Assembly (NCBI GenBank): GCA_035285325.1
Contig: JAYKJB010000005.1
Span: 1 to 64,000 of the forward strand
Length of the DNA: 64,000 nucleotides
Reading direction: 5' to 3'
Origin: Candidatus Sericytochromatia bacterium
GTDB taxonomy: Bacteria > Cyanobacteriota > Sericytochromatia > S15B-MN24 > JAQBPE01
The translations under genes were made by a program, and so were the position numbers. The notes under the pieces are model-generated. The model ran no database searches and was not told the DNA's origin. It was given only the letters and a program-made list of their open reading frames with translations. Below are positions 19,562 to 27,917 of the stretch, in pieces (the first letter of the stretch is position 1; the number at the start of each line of letters is the position of its first letter).

Positions 19562-20461
19562 GTGAGCCAAGAACCCGCCGTCTACAAGCCGACTGACCTG
19601 ACCTACGGCAACTACCTGAAAGTGCCTCAGTTGCTATCTTTGCAGCAACTGCAATCCAATCCACCCCATCACGACGAGATGCTCTTCATCGTGATTCACC
19701 AGGCCTATGAGCTTTGGTTCAAGCTGATCCTGCTGGAATTGGAAAACGCCATGGCGTACATGGGGCGCCGGGAAGTGTTGCGGGCTCACCATTTCTTGCG
19801 TCGGGTGGTCGAAATTCAGAAGGTCCTGGTGAGTCAGATTCACATCTTGGAGACGATGACGCCGATCGAGTTTCTCGGCTTCCGTGACCACCTCAATCCA
19901 GCCAGCGGGTTCCAGTCCTTTCAATTTCGTGAACTCGAATTCATCGCTGGACTCGTCGACGAGTCCTACTATGACCACTTCATCGAACAGTCGGGTCTCG
20001 ACAACCTGCGCCAGCGGGCCGCGCATCCGGGGCTGTGGGCCTGCTACCAGAAATTACTGGCAGACCTCGGCTTTCCGGTTCCCGCCCCCATGGCCAATCA
20101 ACCCTCCGAGGGGCCGGAGCGGGACCAACTGTTGAAGGTTCTGGCCTCGCTCTATGAACATCCGGAGGCCCAGATGGAGCTCTACATGCTGTCCGAAGCG
20201 TTGGTGGACTTCGACACGCAACTCGGACTCTGGCGCTTCCACCATGTCAGCGTGGTGGAACGGGTGATTGGTCACAAGGTGGGAACGGGAGGCTCGAGTG
20301 GCTCCGGCTATCTCCGTTCGACGCTGACCAAACGATGCTTTCCTCTGCTCTTCGAAGCCCGCAGTCTGCTGGGCGGCGCTGCAGCGGCGCCCTATGGGGC
20401 ATCTCCCACGGCCGAACGTTCTACGGGTGGTCCTCCGACCGGCGGCTGCCCCTTCCACTGA
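19562..20461 (+). CDS. kynA: Tryptophan 2,3-dioxygenase
   Basis: Heme dioxygenase that opens the indole ring of L-tryptophan to N-formylkynurenine; 299 aa. Conserved segments are present: DEMLFIVIHQAYELWFK with His46 in the substrate pocket, SGFQSFQFRELEF, WRFHHVSVVERVIG with His228 as the probable axial heme ligand, and the substrate-binding GTGGSSG loop. The C-terminus adds about 30 low-complexity residues (Ala/Gly/Pro). The GTG start has GAGGAG upstream. A kynureninase-like gene follows on the same strand after 259 bp, which supports a tryptophan-catabolic role. Confidence 0.95.
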   Translation: MSQEPAVYKPTDLTYGNYLKVPQLLSLQQLQSNPPHHDEMLFIVIHQAYELWFKLILLELENAMAYMGRREVLRAHHFLRRVVEIQKVLVSQIHILETMTPIEFLGFRDHLNPASGFQSFQFRELEFIAGLVDESYYDHFIEQSGLDNLRQRAAHPGLWACYQKLLADLGFPVPAPMANQPSEGPERDQLLKVLASLYEHPEAQMELYMLSEALVDFDTQLGLWRFHHVSVVERVIGHKVGTGGSSGSGYLRSTLTKRCFPLLFEARSLLGGAAAAPYGASPTAERSTGGPPTGGCPFH

Positions 20462-20720
20462 CCCCCGTCCGCCGGCGACCAGCGACGGGCACGTCGACGC
20501 CCGCGGCCTTTCACGTCCATCCGATCAGGTTCAAGACCTTCTGGCAAAGGCTTGCAGGGGTCTGGAATACTCGGCCTGTGGCCCGTGGTTGCTGCTTCTC
20601 CAGAAGCCAGGTATCCTGCCAGAAGGTCCGCCCTCGTCGCGCGCGCTTGCGCGCTCACACGCGCTGCGGCCGGGCCGAACCTGGCATGCAAGCATCCGCA
20701 TCCCCTGAGGAGGACTGACA

Positions 20721-21887
20721 ATGGCGTCGACACCCATCGCGGCCGCGGATCCGTTGCTCGTCTGGCGTGACGAGTTTCCGATCCTCGCTTCCAAAACCTA
20801 TCTGGTCAATCACTCTTTGGGGGCCATGCCTCGCGGCACGCGGCAATCGATGGCGGCCTATGCAGAGCGGTGGGAAGTCGATGGCATTGAGGCCTGGGAC
20901 ACCTGGTTTCCCATGATTCAGGAAACGGGCGACATGGTGGGTCGCCTCATGAATGCCGCTCCCGGCTCGGTCTTGATGCATCAGAACGTGTCCACCCTGC
21001 AGGGGATTCTGGCCAGCTGCTTTGATTTTTCCGGCAAGAAAAATGGGGTGGTCTACGAGGCGATGAACTTCACCACCGTGCATTACTTCTGGCAGGCCCA
21101 GCAACGGGTGGGCGCTCGGGTCACCTTGGTGGAGAGCCCGGACGGCATTCACGTGCCGACCGAACGGATTCTTGAGGCCATCAATGACGACACCTTGGTG
21201 GTCCCGATTTCGCACGTCCTGTTTCAGAGCAACTACGTTCAAGACGCCAAGCCCATCATTGAAAAGGCCCACCGGCACGGGGCCTACGTGATTCTTGATA
21301 CCTACCAATCGGTGGGGATTCTGCCGGTCGACGTGCAGGACCTCGGAGTCGACTTCGTGGTCGGCGGTTCGGTCAAGTGGCTGTGCGGGGGACCCGGGGC
21401 TGCTTATCTCTATGTGCGACCCGACCTGATGTCCCAATTTGAGCCCCGCCAGACAGGCTGGCTGGCCCACAAGGCCCCGTTTGCCTTTCGCATGGATATG
21501 GAATACGCCGATGACGTGTTGCGTTACCTCGGTGGTAGCCCCGGCGTCGCTTCCATGTACGCGGCGCGGGAAGGGTATCGCATCATCGGGGAGGTGGGCA
21601 TCCCGGCCATCCGCGAGAAAAGTCTTCGTCAGACCCGCTTGTTGATGTCCCTGGCGGACGAAGCCGGTCTGACGGTCAGGAATCCACGCGATGATGCGCG
21701 CCGGGGCGGAACGGTCTGCCTGGATTTCCCGGATTCCGCGACCGTCAGCAAAGAATTGCTGCGGCGCGGCTTCCAGCACGACCATCGCCCCCAATGCGGC
21801 ATTCGGGTCTCTCCGCACTTCTACAACACGGATGATGAGGTGCGGGAATTCGTCGAGGCCGTGGTGGCCATCCGGCGCGGCGACTGA
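20721..21887 (+). CDS. kynU: PLP-dependent kynureninase-like hydrolase (class V aminotransferase fold)
   Basis: Fold-type I PLP enzyme of 388 aa. The PLP lysine is most likely Lys219 in GGSVKWLCGGPG, the kynureninase-type context. ILDTYQSVGILPVDV supplies the aspartate that contacts the pyridine nitrogen. The C-terminal GIRVSPHFYNTDDEV is also typical. Kynureninases cleave kynurenine to anthranilate (or 3-hydroxykynurenine to 3-hydroxyanthranilate). The neighbour kynA supports this; other class V enzymes such as isopenicillin-N epimerase-like proteins remain possible. AGGAGGACTGACA precedes the ATG. Confidence 0.8.
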   Translation: MASTPIAAADPLLVWRDEFPILASKTYLVNHSLGAMPRGTRQSMAAYAERWEVDGIEAWDTWFPMIQETGDMVGRLMNAAPGSVLMHQNVSTLQGILASCFDFSGKKNGVVYEAMNFTTVHYFWQAQQRVGARVTLVESPDGIHVPTERILEAINDDTLVVPISHVLFQSNYVQDAKPIIEKAHRHGAYVILDTYQSVGILPVDVQDLGVDFVVGGSVKWLCGGPGAAYLYVRPDLMSQFEPRQTGWLAHKAPFAFRMDMEYADDVLRYLGGSPGVASMYAAREGYRIIGEVGIPAIREKSLRQTRLLMSLADEAGLTVRNPRDDARRGGTVCLDFPDSATVSKELLRRGFQHDHRPQCGIRVSPHFYNTDDEVREFVEAVVAIRRGD

Positions 21888-21915
21888 GGCCTTCGGGGAC
21901 GCCCCCGGTGGCCCA

Positions 21916-22833
21916 TCACTCTCCTTGCGGAGCGGGCTGCCGGGTGCGTCTCCGGCGATAACGCAACGAATATTGCAGGGCGAAGCCGAGCGGATGAAAG
22001 AGCTTCTGGCGTAACGTCAGGTCATCGCTGGTCGACAGACCGATCAGATGAGGCTGGTGGGCCTCCCACAACCAGTTGCTGGCGTGGGCAAGCAAGGCCC
22101 GTGCCAGACCCTTGCCGCGATGCGGTTCACTGATACCCAGGTGGTAGAGGTAGCCGTGACCATCCTCCGGATAGAAAAAGGCCGTGACAGCCCCGGCCAC
22201 TTGGTCAGCGGGGTCCAGGACCAGCATGATCTTCATCCGGTCGGGCTCGAACAGGCGCTGCGGGGTGCTCGGCAGCCGGTAGCCAGGAAAACACTCGTGC
22301 ATCACCATCAGGAAGGGCAACAGCGAGCGCGGCTTGAGGTCGGCGAGGCTGTAACCCTCTGGGACCAAAAACTCGCCCCGGGCGGGCTGATGCGATTCAT
22401 ACACGAAGACCTCTCGACAGGTTTCACAGCCGAGCGTCTCCAGAAAATCATCACCGCGCTGGTTGGTGGAACGTACCCCCACTTCCAGCCACTCCACGCC
22501 CTGTTCGGCCGCCTCATCGGAGATGCGCTCGAAGAGTGAACGCCCGAGCCCCTGACCGCGCCATCCCGAGGCCACGATCGGACCGTCGATCAGGACCACG
22601 CCGCGGCGGGTCGTGCCCGCCGCAAAGGCGACCACCTGGCCGTCTGCGCTCTCTCCTACCCAGGCCTCTGATTCCAGCGCCCGATGGCCATAGTCGGTCT
22701 GAAATTCGGCGACGCTGGCGACGTCCGGCTGACCGCAAGCTGTTTCAGGCTGCGCCGAAGCGTCGACCGCCAGCTGAGCGATGGACTCGAAATCCGCGGG
22801 TTGGTAACGCCGTATCCGCACTGCGGCTGCCAT
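21916..22833 (-). CDS. Tandem GNAT-domain acetyltransferase
   Basis: Protein of 305 aa with two GNAT folds. The first (about 1-150) contains the acetyl-CoA loop SGWRGQGLGRSLFE. The second (about 160-300) contains SEPHRGKGLARALLAHA. Both Q/R-x-x-G-x-G/A loops are intact. The ATG at 22833 has GAAAGG upstream; the frame upstream of it enters the AT-rich intergenic region. The substrate is unknown. It is convergent with the kynureninase-like gene, stops 28 bp apart. Confidence 0.85.
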   Translation of the reverse strand: MAAAVRIRRYQPADFESIAQLAVDASAQPETACGQPDVASVAEFQTDYGHRALESEAWVGESADGQVVAFAAGTTRRGVVLIDGPIVASGWRGQGLGRSLFERISDEAAEQGVEWLEVGVRSTNQRGDDFLETLGCETCREVFVYESHQPARGEFLVPEGYSLADLKPRSLLPFLMVMHECFPGYRLPSTPQRLFEPDRMKIMLVLDPADQVAGAVTAFFYPEDGHGYLYHLGISEPHRGKGLARALLAHASNWLWEAHQPHLIGLSTSDDLTLRQKLFHPLGFALQYSLRYRRRRTRQPAPQGE

Positions 22834-23142
22834 CAAAGACACAACCTTTCCTTTCGATTGTATCCTATCGGAACGATCAGATGAAGCACCTGCCTTCGGC
22901 TGGGAGGCCGATTGACAGCCTTGGGGTGAAGCGGAGCCGAGTCGCCCTCTCCGCCCGGCGAGCACCCAGCTGGCGACGCGTCGTGTGCCCCCCGGGGCAG
23001 GCCGGTCTTATGTCTTTTACGGACGTTGAGCGGAAGGCCTGGCTGTACCTAACCTGGGCCACCGCTCCGCCGACGGCCTGACCCTTTCGTGTTATCTTGC
23101 TCGATAGAGGGAAGGGGTTCGAGGGAGTGGTGATGATTCTCG

Positions 23143-23158
23143 CTTTATCTGGATAAAG
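23143..23158. promoter_or_regulatory. Palindrome CTTTATC-TG-GATAAAG
   Basis: Perfect 7-bp arms with a 2-bp spacer. It contains the TTATCTGG half-site also seen at 1396 and 23246. Probable protein-binding site; no T tract for a terminator. Confidence 0.4.
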
Positions 23159-23233
23159 GCTTGAGCCGCTGAGCCTGAAACTCGAGTCCCGGCTGCGCTT
23201 TCGGGGGAAACTCTGAATCTGGGGCTATGTCCA

Positions 23234-23252
23234 TATAATCGTAATTATCTGG
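23234..23252 (+). promoter_or_regulatory. TATAAT followed by ATAAT/ATTAT dyad and TTATCTGG
   Basis: TATAAT at 23234-23239 overlaps the dyad ATAAT-CGTA-ATTAT (23235-23248), and TTATCTGG occupies 23245-23252. The layout parallels the element in front of leuS (TATAATCG, then TTATC). Likely a regulated -10 region, but no clear -35. Confidence 0.4.
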
Positions 23253-23271
23253 ACCGGGTGGTTCGCGGGTG

Positions 23272-23299
23272 TTGCCAGCTCAGGTCTGCCTGCTAAGAT
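23272..23299 (+). promoter_or_regulatory. Sigma-70-like promoter for the downstream membrane protein
   Basis: TTGCCA at 23272-23277 and TAAGAT at 23294-23299 are separated by 16 bp. The predicted transcript would begin about 75 nt before the GTG at 23381. Confidence 0.45.
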
Positions 23300-23380
23300 G
23301 AGATCGGACCTCGTCAAAGCCTTGGTGGTTCCGCACCATGGGATTGCCACCCCGTGCCCCCCTGCCGAAAGGTCGTGGGC

Positions 23381-23869
23381 GTGTCGTCATCCCCCTTGTC
23401 CGTTTCCGAGGACGCAGACAACGCCGTCGCGTCAACCACTCGGCCGAGCACCTGGTCGGATTCGCTCCGCCCGGGGGCGATCGCCGCTGGCCTGGTGTTC
23501 TTCACGGCGGCGGAGGGCTGCTTTTCCTGGTTGAACCTTTCCTGGGCCTGCCTGGCCGCTGCCCTGCTGTTGCCCTTCATCGCTGCGGCCGTGAGCTTCG
23601 AGGGGGCCTGGCGCCAGACGGGAGGCTTGCTCCTGTCGAGGCATTACTGGGTCGGATTCGTTTTCCACGCAGGACTTTCGTTTGTGGCAGGCTGGCTGGG
23701 CCTTTGCCTGGATCAGGCCACCTGGCTGACCGCGCGCCAGGCCTTGCCCGTGCTGCCATTCGCCGGGCTATTCGCGCTGCTGACGGCGGTGTTTCACGCC
23801 GAAGCGTTCCGGCCGACCGTCGCGCTCGGCCGCGCGTCCTCGACCGGACCGATCAGTCGTCAGCCGTGA
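23381..23869 (+). CDS. Small integral membrane protein, about 162 aa
   Basis: Four hydrophobic segments are visible: AIAAGLVFFTAAEGCFSWL, ACLAAALLLPFIAAAVSF, WVGFVFHAGLSFVAGWLGL and LPVLPFAGLFALLTAVFHA. No family is recognised. The GTG at 23381 was chosen because AAAGG at 23368-23372 is 8 nt upstream; an earlier in-frame GTG at 23354 would add nine residues. The 3' end overlaps the convergent gene by 17 bp. The C-terminal region (GRASSTGPISRQP) is short and soluble. Confidence 0.6.
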   Translation: MSSSPLSVSEDADNAVASTTRPSTWSDSLRPGAIAAGLVFFTAAEGCFSWLNLSWACLAAALLLPFIAAAVSFEGAWRQTGGLLLSRHYWVGFVFHAGLSFVAGWLGLCLDQATWLTARQALPVLPFAGLFALLTAVFHAEAFRPTVALGRASSTGPISRQP

Positions 23870-24362
23870 GGCGCTCCACCAGCGCCTCATAAAAACCCGC
23901 CAGGCTCTCCTCCGGTCCCAAGGCCAGGCGTTTCCGCACGACGTGCAGTGGAAACGCCTCCAGGCCGAGGCGGGGAAAATACAAGGACGCATGCTCCAGA
24001 TCCTGACGGAAGGTCCACTGACCCCCCAGGTGCTCGATCACGGTCTGGCCCAGATAGGCGCCCCAGTTGGCGACCATCGCATCCAGCGCATCGGCATCCT
24101 CGATCGGCTCGGGCCAGACCTCTGTCACCAGGCGGTCGAGGTCTCCCAGGCTCTCCTCCGAGAAGTCCAGCTCCAGGGAGTGTTCATCGAAAAGGGCGGT
24201 CACCTCGAGCACCATCTTGTCACTCAGTTCCGCCATCTCCCGTTCAAACGCCAGGTTGGCAGCCACCTCGGCCACGGGCGTGCCATACAAGGCGTCGGCC
24301 TCGGCCCGGAAGAGGAATTCGGGGGTGCGGTTGATCCGGTTCTTATCGGTCGGCGCGGTCAT
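23853..24362 (-). CDS. Hypothetical acidic protein, 169 aa
   Basis: Soluble, acidic, probably alpha-helical protein. DRLVTEVWPEPIEDADALDAMVANWGAYLGQTVIEHLGGQW resembles small bacterial DUF proteins with a 'WGAYLGE' type motif, but I cannot name the family safely. The ATG overlaps the stop of the GT9 gene (ATGA), and AGGAGGGA lies upstream. It is the last gene of the secA-prfB-glycan cluster; its role there is unknown. Confidence 0.7.
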   Translation of the reverse strand: MTAPTDKNRINRTPEFLFRAEADALYGTPVAEVAANLAFEREMAELSDKMVLEVTALFDEHSLELDFSEESLGDLDRLVTEVWPEPIEDADALDAMVANWGAYLGQTVIEHLGGQWTFRQDLEHASLYFPRLGLEAFPLHVVRKRLALGPEESLAGFYEALVERLTADD

Positions 24363-25435
24363 GAAGGATTTCCCTCCTGGAGCGTTTGCAGGGTGTTCAG
24401 GACGGCGCGTTCGACATCGTCCACGGCATAATCGAGACATTTTGGGGTCTCGCAAGAGCGTTGCCGGTGGTCCCACAGGCAGGGACGGCAGGCTAGCGGT
24501 CCGCTTTGCACCACCGTATGGCCCCCCTCGCGAGGCAGCAGTTTGCTGGGGTCGGTGGGACCGAACAGGGCAATCGTGGGCGTTCCGACGGCCACGCCCA
24601 CGTGCATCGGGGCCGAATCCACTGCCACCAGCGCATCTGCGGCGGCAATCAGACCGGCCAGTTGCCCCATGCTGCTCGTGCGTCCGTAGGCATCGATGCA
24701 GGGGAAGGCCGCGGCGGCTCGAATCTCGCCGATCACGGCGGCATCGTCCGGACCGCCCGCCAGGACCACCTCAAGACCCTGGGCGGTCAGACGACGTCCC
24801 AACGCGATCCAGTTGGCAGGGGTCCAGCCTTTCAGAATCTGCTTCTGGAGCGAGAGCGTGCTCACGCCGGGATGCAGCACCACCCGTGGGGCCGCTCCCC
24901 TGGCACCTTCTGTCTTCAGAAAGTGGTCTGCCCAGGCGCGATCGGCCTCCGGAACCTCCATGCGCGGATTCTCAGGGGCGTGTCCCAGCCAGGCGACGAG
25001 ATCGTGGTACATGTGCGCGGCGTATTGCTGCTTGTTCAGAGGAACGGCGTGCGTCAGCAAGGAAGTCCAGCGGTGTGTGGCGTAACCAATCCGGTGCCGT
25101 GCACCTGTCAGCCAGACCAGCAGGGCCATCAAGGGACTGCTGCCGGCGGTCACGGCCATGTCGTAGCGCTCCCGTCGCAGGGTCCAGACCAGACGCGCGA
25201 ATTCGCGCTTGCTGGGGCGATGCTTGGCATCGAACGTGAACACCTGATCGACGCCGGGATTGAAGGCCATGATGCCCTTGCAGCGGGGTTCGACCAGGGC
25301 AGCCAGGTGAGCCTGCGGCCAGCTTTTCCGCAGGGACTGGATGACGGGAAAGAACAGGATCTCATCGCCGATGCCGCCGAAGTTCACGACGAGGATGCGG
25401 GAGACACGGGGGTCGGAGGGGACAGGATGGCTCAC
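24359..25435 (-). CDS. Glycosyltransferase family 9 (heptosyltransferase-like)
   Basis: GT-B fold transferase of 358 aa of the ADP-heptose:LPS heptosyltransferase family. The N-terminal ILVVNFGGIGDEILFFPVIQSLRKSWP is the characteristic start of GT9. The donor-binding half shows VVLHPGVST..., LAGGPDD and the GLIAAADALVAVDSAPMHVGVAVGTPTIALFGPTDP signature. A C-terminal segment with Cys residues (CRPCLWDHRQRSCETPKCLDYA) is also typical. The GTG start overlaps the previous stop (GTGA). The heptose adenylyltransferase gene two genes upstream suggests the donor is an ADP-heptose; the acceptor is unknown. Confidence 0.9.
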   Translation of the reverse strand: MSHPVPSDPRVSRILVVNFGGIGDEILFFPVIQSLRKSWPQAHLAALVEPRCKGIMAFNPGVDQVFTFDAKHRPSKREFARLVWTLRRERYDMAVTAGSSPLMALLVWLTGARHRIGYATHRWTSLLTHAVPLNKQQYAAHMYHDLVAWLGHAPENPRMEVPEADRAWADHFLKTEGARGAAPRVVLHPGVSTLSLQKQILKGWTPANWIALGRRLTAQGLEVVLAGGPDDAAVIGEIRAAAAFPCIDAYGRTSSMGQLAGLIAAADALVAVDSAPMHVGVAVGTPTIALFGPTDPSKLLPREGGHTVVQSGPLACRPCLWDHRQRSCETPKCLDYAVDDVERAVLNTLQTLQEGNPS

Positions 25436-26862
25436 GGCGACGGATGGACTCCGGAGACGGACGGGGGGGACGGCAGCAGGCTGAGCCGCTCACTGTGGTA
25501 GACGGTCAAGGCGAGTAGCAGCCAGAACTGGAGTTGCACCGCTGGACGATAGTAGACGGTGTCGAACAGGCCCATCACGGCGATCGCCGTCATGCTGGCC
25601 AGCATGGCCACACTGAACCAGCGCGTGGGACGGTCGCCGCGGGCGATGCCGCGCAAGTGCTGAAGTACCACCCAGCCCAGCAGGGTCAGGAATACCAGCA
25701 GGCCGAGGACGCCCATTTCGGCCAGCACCTCCAGGAAGATATTGTAGGCCCCGAGGGCTTCATAGCCGCTGACCATGTACAAGCTGTACATCTTGCGGAA
25801 GGCCGCGTTGCCGATGCCGATGCCGAAGGCCCAGTTGTCCTGGACCATCTGCACCACACCGTGCCAGACATTCACCCGGAACGAATTGGAACTGTGGCCG
25901 CGCAGCGTGAAGATCGAGGCAATCCGGTCGAGCAGAGCTTGCGAGCTGAGGATGCGCCAGACCACCAAACCGCCCACGGCCAAGCCGCCGGTCGCCAGGC
26001 CCGCCAACCAGGCTCGTCGCTGTTTCAGCCACGGCCAGCTGGTGTGCAGGGCCAGGGCCGCAAACACCCCCACGCTGGCCAACCACGCCAGGTAGGCGCC
26101 GCGGCTGTAAGTAAAGAAGATACAGGCCGGAGCGGCGGCGGCCGTGGCGATCGCCAGCCAGCGCCAGCGGCCCGAGCTGGTGGCGGCCGCCGCCAAGGCG
26201 AGCGGAAACACTGGCAGCAGGTAGCCGGCCAGCAGGTTGGGATTCATCAGTGAACCATAGACCCGAGTCAACGGATCGAGCGCTTCCGGATCTTCCCAGT
26301 TGGCCAAGGGCTCAACGCCCACCACCCACTGGTAGATGCCGTAGGCGCTCTCCAGCCCGGCCGTCGTCACGAGGGCCGTGAGCAGAAAGAAGGCGGCCCG
26401 CTCATTCAGCAGCACCTGACGGAAGGAAAAATAGGCGGCCCAATAAACCATCATCTTGGCCAGGCCTTTGAGGCTGGCCAGGAAAAAGGGCGAGAAGGCC
26501 GTGGCCACCAGATGGCAGGCCACATAACTCAGCACCAGCAGGTCCAGCGTGTTGAAGCGGGCGCGTGGCCTGGGGCAATGCAACAGGCGCAGCACGACAC
26601 AGCCGGTTGCCAGCAGGACCAGCACCGCATTAAGACCGGTTCCGACCCAGGGAGAGGCCACCAGCAAGGCCACCAGCATCACCAGCGCCAGATGGTCGGC
26701 CTGTGGCGCGAGCCGGCTGTGGGCCAAAGGAGCCGCCAGGGAGGCGCGAAGCCAGGCTGCCAGGCTGAGCCAGCGCTGGGCCAGCCGGCTGCCAGCCCAG
26801 ACCCGATGACCCGCATCGGGCTCCGCGGTGGTCAGCGCGGGCGGAAAATGAGAGGCCGTCAT
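25432..26862 (-). CDS. IctB/O-antigen ligase (Wzy/WaaL) family membrane protein
   Basis: Polytopic membrane protein of 476 aa with about ten hydrophobic segments and the Wzy_C region. Two stretches match the cyanobacterial IctB subgroup as I know it: the periplasmic VEPLANWEDPEALDPLTRVYGSLMNPNLLAGYLLP and, after RVNVWHGV, GIGIGNAAFRKMYSLYMVSGYEALGAYNIFLE. IctB was first described as a bicarbonate-uptake protein, though the fold is that of O-antigen ligases and polymerases. Lying between heptose and glycosyltransferase genes, it more likely acts in glycan polymerisation or ligation here. One base separates it from the DUF4330 gene. Confidence 0.85.
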   Translation of the reverse strand: MTASHFPPALTTAEPDAGHRVWAGSRLAQRWLSLAAWLRASLAAPLAHSRLAPQADHLALVMLVALLVASPWVGTGLNAVLVLLATGCVVLRLLHCPRPRARFNTLDLLVLSYVACHLVATAFSPFFLASLKGLAKMMVYWAAYFSFRQVLLNERAAFFLLTALVTTAGLESAYGIYQWVVGVEPLANWEDPEALDPLTRVYGSLMNPNLLAGYLLPVFPLALAAAATSSGRWRWLAIATAAAAPACIFFTYSRGAYLAWLASVGVFAALALHTSWPWLKQRRAWLAGLATGGLAVGGLVVWRILSSQALLDRIASIFTLRGHSSNSFRVNVWHGVVQMVQDNWAFGIGIGNAAFRKMYSLYMVSGYEALGAYNIFLEVLAEMGVLGLLVFLTLLGWVVLQHLRGIARGDRPTRWFSVAMLASMTAIAVMGLFDTVYYRPAVQLQFWLLLALTVYHSERLSLLPSPPSVSGVHPSP

Positions 26863-26863
26863 A

Positions 26864-27403
26864 TCAGGGTTGAGTCACGGAAGCCTGACGCGGGTCGACC
26901 ATGCGCACGTCGATCACCGAGCCCTTGAAGCGATACTTGAAGCCTTCCACCTCGATCGGGTTGCCCAACTTGAGCTTCTGACCGCCCCAGACGATGCCGT
27001 CTTCCGTTTCCATGCCGGCGTCGCGCAGCGTCAGCAGCACCTCGGACGCGTAAGGGGCGGTGGGATCGGTGGTGAGGCGCAGATCCTTGCCATCGTTGAT
27101 GGGAATCGCAATCTGCTGGCGCTTGGCCACCACGTTGGCAATCTCGACCTTGTCGTAAGGCTGATTGCGGATGGTGATGAAGGCCTTGTCGCCCACCTTG
27201 AACATGCCCAGATCCTTGATGTTGGCTCGAATCATGACATCCACCTCGGCCGGGCCCTGGCGCACGGCCATGCGCTGCACCGAGGTATGTCCGGTTTTCA
27301 CGGCCACCACCCCGATGACCAGACCGAAGGCGGCCACCGTGATCAGGGCGTCAAGGGCGTTCACGAGGCCGAACAGACGGCCGCGTTCATCTACGAGGGG
27401 CAT
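26864..27403 (-). CDS. DUF4330-type membrane-anchored protein
   Basis: Protein of 179 aa that begins MPLVDERGRLFGLVNALDALITVAAFGLVIGVVAV: a short cytosolic start and one transmembrane helix (about 16-35). An extracytoplasmic beta-rich domain follows, with VGDKAFITIRNQPYDKVEI. This pattern matches DUF4330 proteins, which I know mainly from cyanobacteria. Function unknown. The ATG at 27403 has AAAGGA upstream, and one base separates it from the heptose adenylyltransferase stop. Confidence 0.75.
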   Translation of the reverse strand: MPLVDERGRLFGLVNALDALITVAAFGLVIGVVAVKTGHTSVQRMAVRQGPAEVDVMIRANIKDLGMFKVGDKAFITIRNQPYDKVEIANVVAKRQQIAIPINDGKDLRLTTDPTAPYASEVLLTLRDAGMETEDGIVWGGQKLKLGNPIEVEGFKYRFKGSVIDVRMVDPRQASVTQP

Positions 27404-27404
27404 C

Positions 27405-27917
27405 TCAGTTCCTTTCCGGGGCCTGAATGCGCGCCACCAGATCGGTGGTGGAACGTCCAGGAACGAATGGCACGATGGCGATTTCGCCGCCGTAGGCGCG
27501 CACGGTGGGCGCCTCTGGCAGGCTGTCGGGGGTGTAGTCGCCGCCCTTGGCATAGATGTGAGGCCGCAAGACCTCCAGCAAGGGGGCTGCTGTGGCATCA
27601 GCAAAGACCGTCACGTAGTCCACGCACGCGAGGGCCGCCAGCAATTCCGCCCGCTCCTCCTCGCTGACAATCGGACGGGAGGGGCCTTTCAGGGCCTGCA
27701 CCGACGCGTCGCTGTTCAGTCCGACCACCAGGCGATCGCCGAGGGCCCGCGCCGCCTGCAGGTAGCGGACGTGGCCCACGTGCAGCAGGTCGAAGCAGCC
27801 ATTGGTGAACACGGTCTTTCCGGGCTGGTCGGCCAGCCTCCGCGCGAGCTGGTCAGCAGGTAGGACCTTGGCGGCCGAGTTGAGCACGTGCGCCGCTTCT
27901 CCTTTAGAAATCGTCAC
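27405..27917 (-). CDS. rfaE2: D-glycero-beta-D-manno-heptose 1-phosphate adenylyltransferase (RfaE2/HldE C-terminal type)
   Basis: Nucleotidyltransferase of 170 aa that makes ADP-heptose from heptose-1-phosphate. The family signature TNGCFDLLHVGHVRYLQAA carries the HxGH motif at residues 46-49, and AKGGDYTPDSLPEAPTV is also characteristic. Only the adenylyltransferase domain is present; the kinase half of bifunctional HldE would have to be elsewhere. The GTG at 27917 overlaps the prfB end by 14 nt; GGGAG inside prfB is its likely ribosome binding site. Confidence 0.88.
   Translation of the reverse strand: MTISKGEAAHVLNSAAKVLPADQLARRLADQPGKTVFTNGCFDLLHVGHVRYLQAARALGDRLVVGLNSDASVQALKGPSRPIVSEEERAELLAALACVDYVTVFADATAAPLLEVLRPHIYAKGGDYTPDSLPEAPTVRAYGGEIAIVPFVPGRSTTDLVARIQAPERN

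Larger units (their letters stand above)
22834..23380. other. 547-bp non-coding stretch with AT-rich palindromes
   Basis: No gene can be supported here. The first 250 bp are GC-rich without recognisable structure. From about 23090 to 23300 the sequence turns AT-rich and carries two palindromes and a promoter candidate, annotated separately. The composition resembles the island around the HepT/MntA genes. Confidence 0.5.

Noticed and set aside
20462-20720. Promoter for the kynureninase-like gene
   Set aside because: AATACT near 20570 could be a -10, but no acceptable -35 was found; left unannotated.
23009-23081. Possible 23-residue peptide gene after the tandem GNAT gene
   Set aside because: No ribosome binding site or conserved feature; it lies in a GC-rich spacer.
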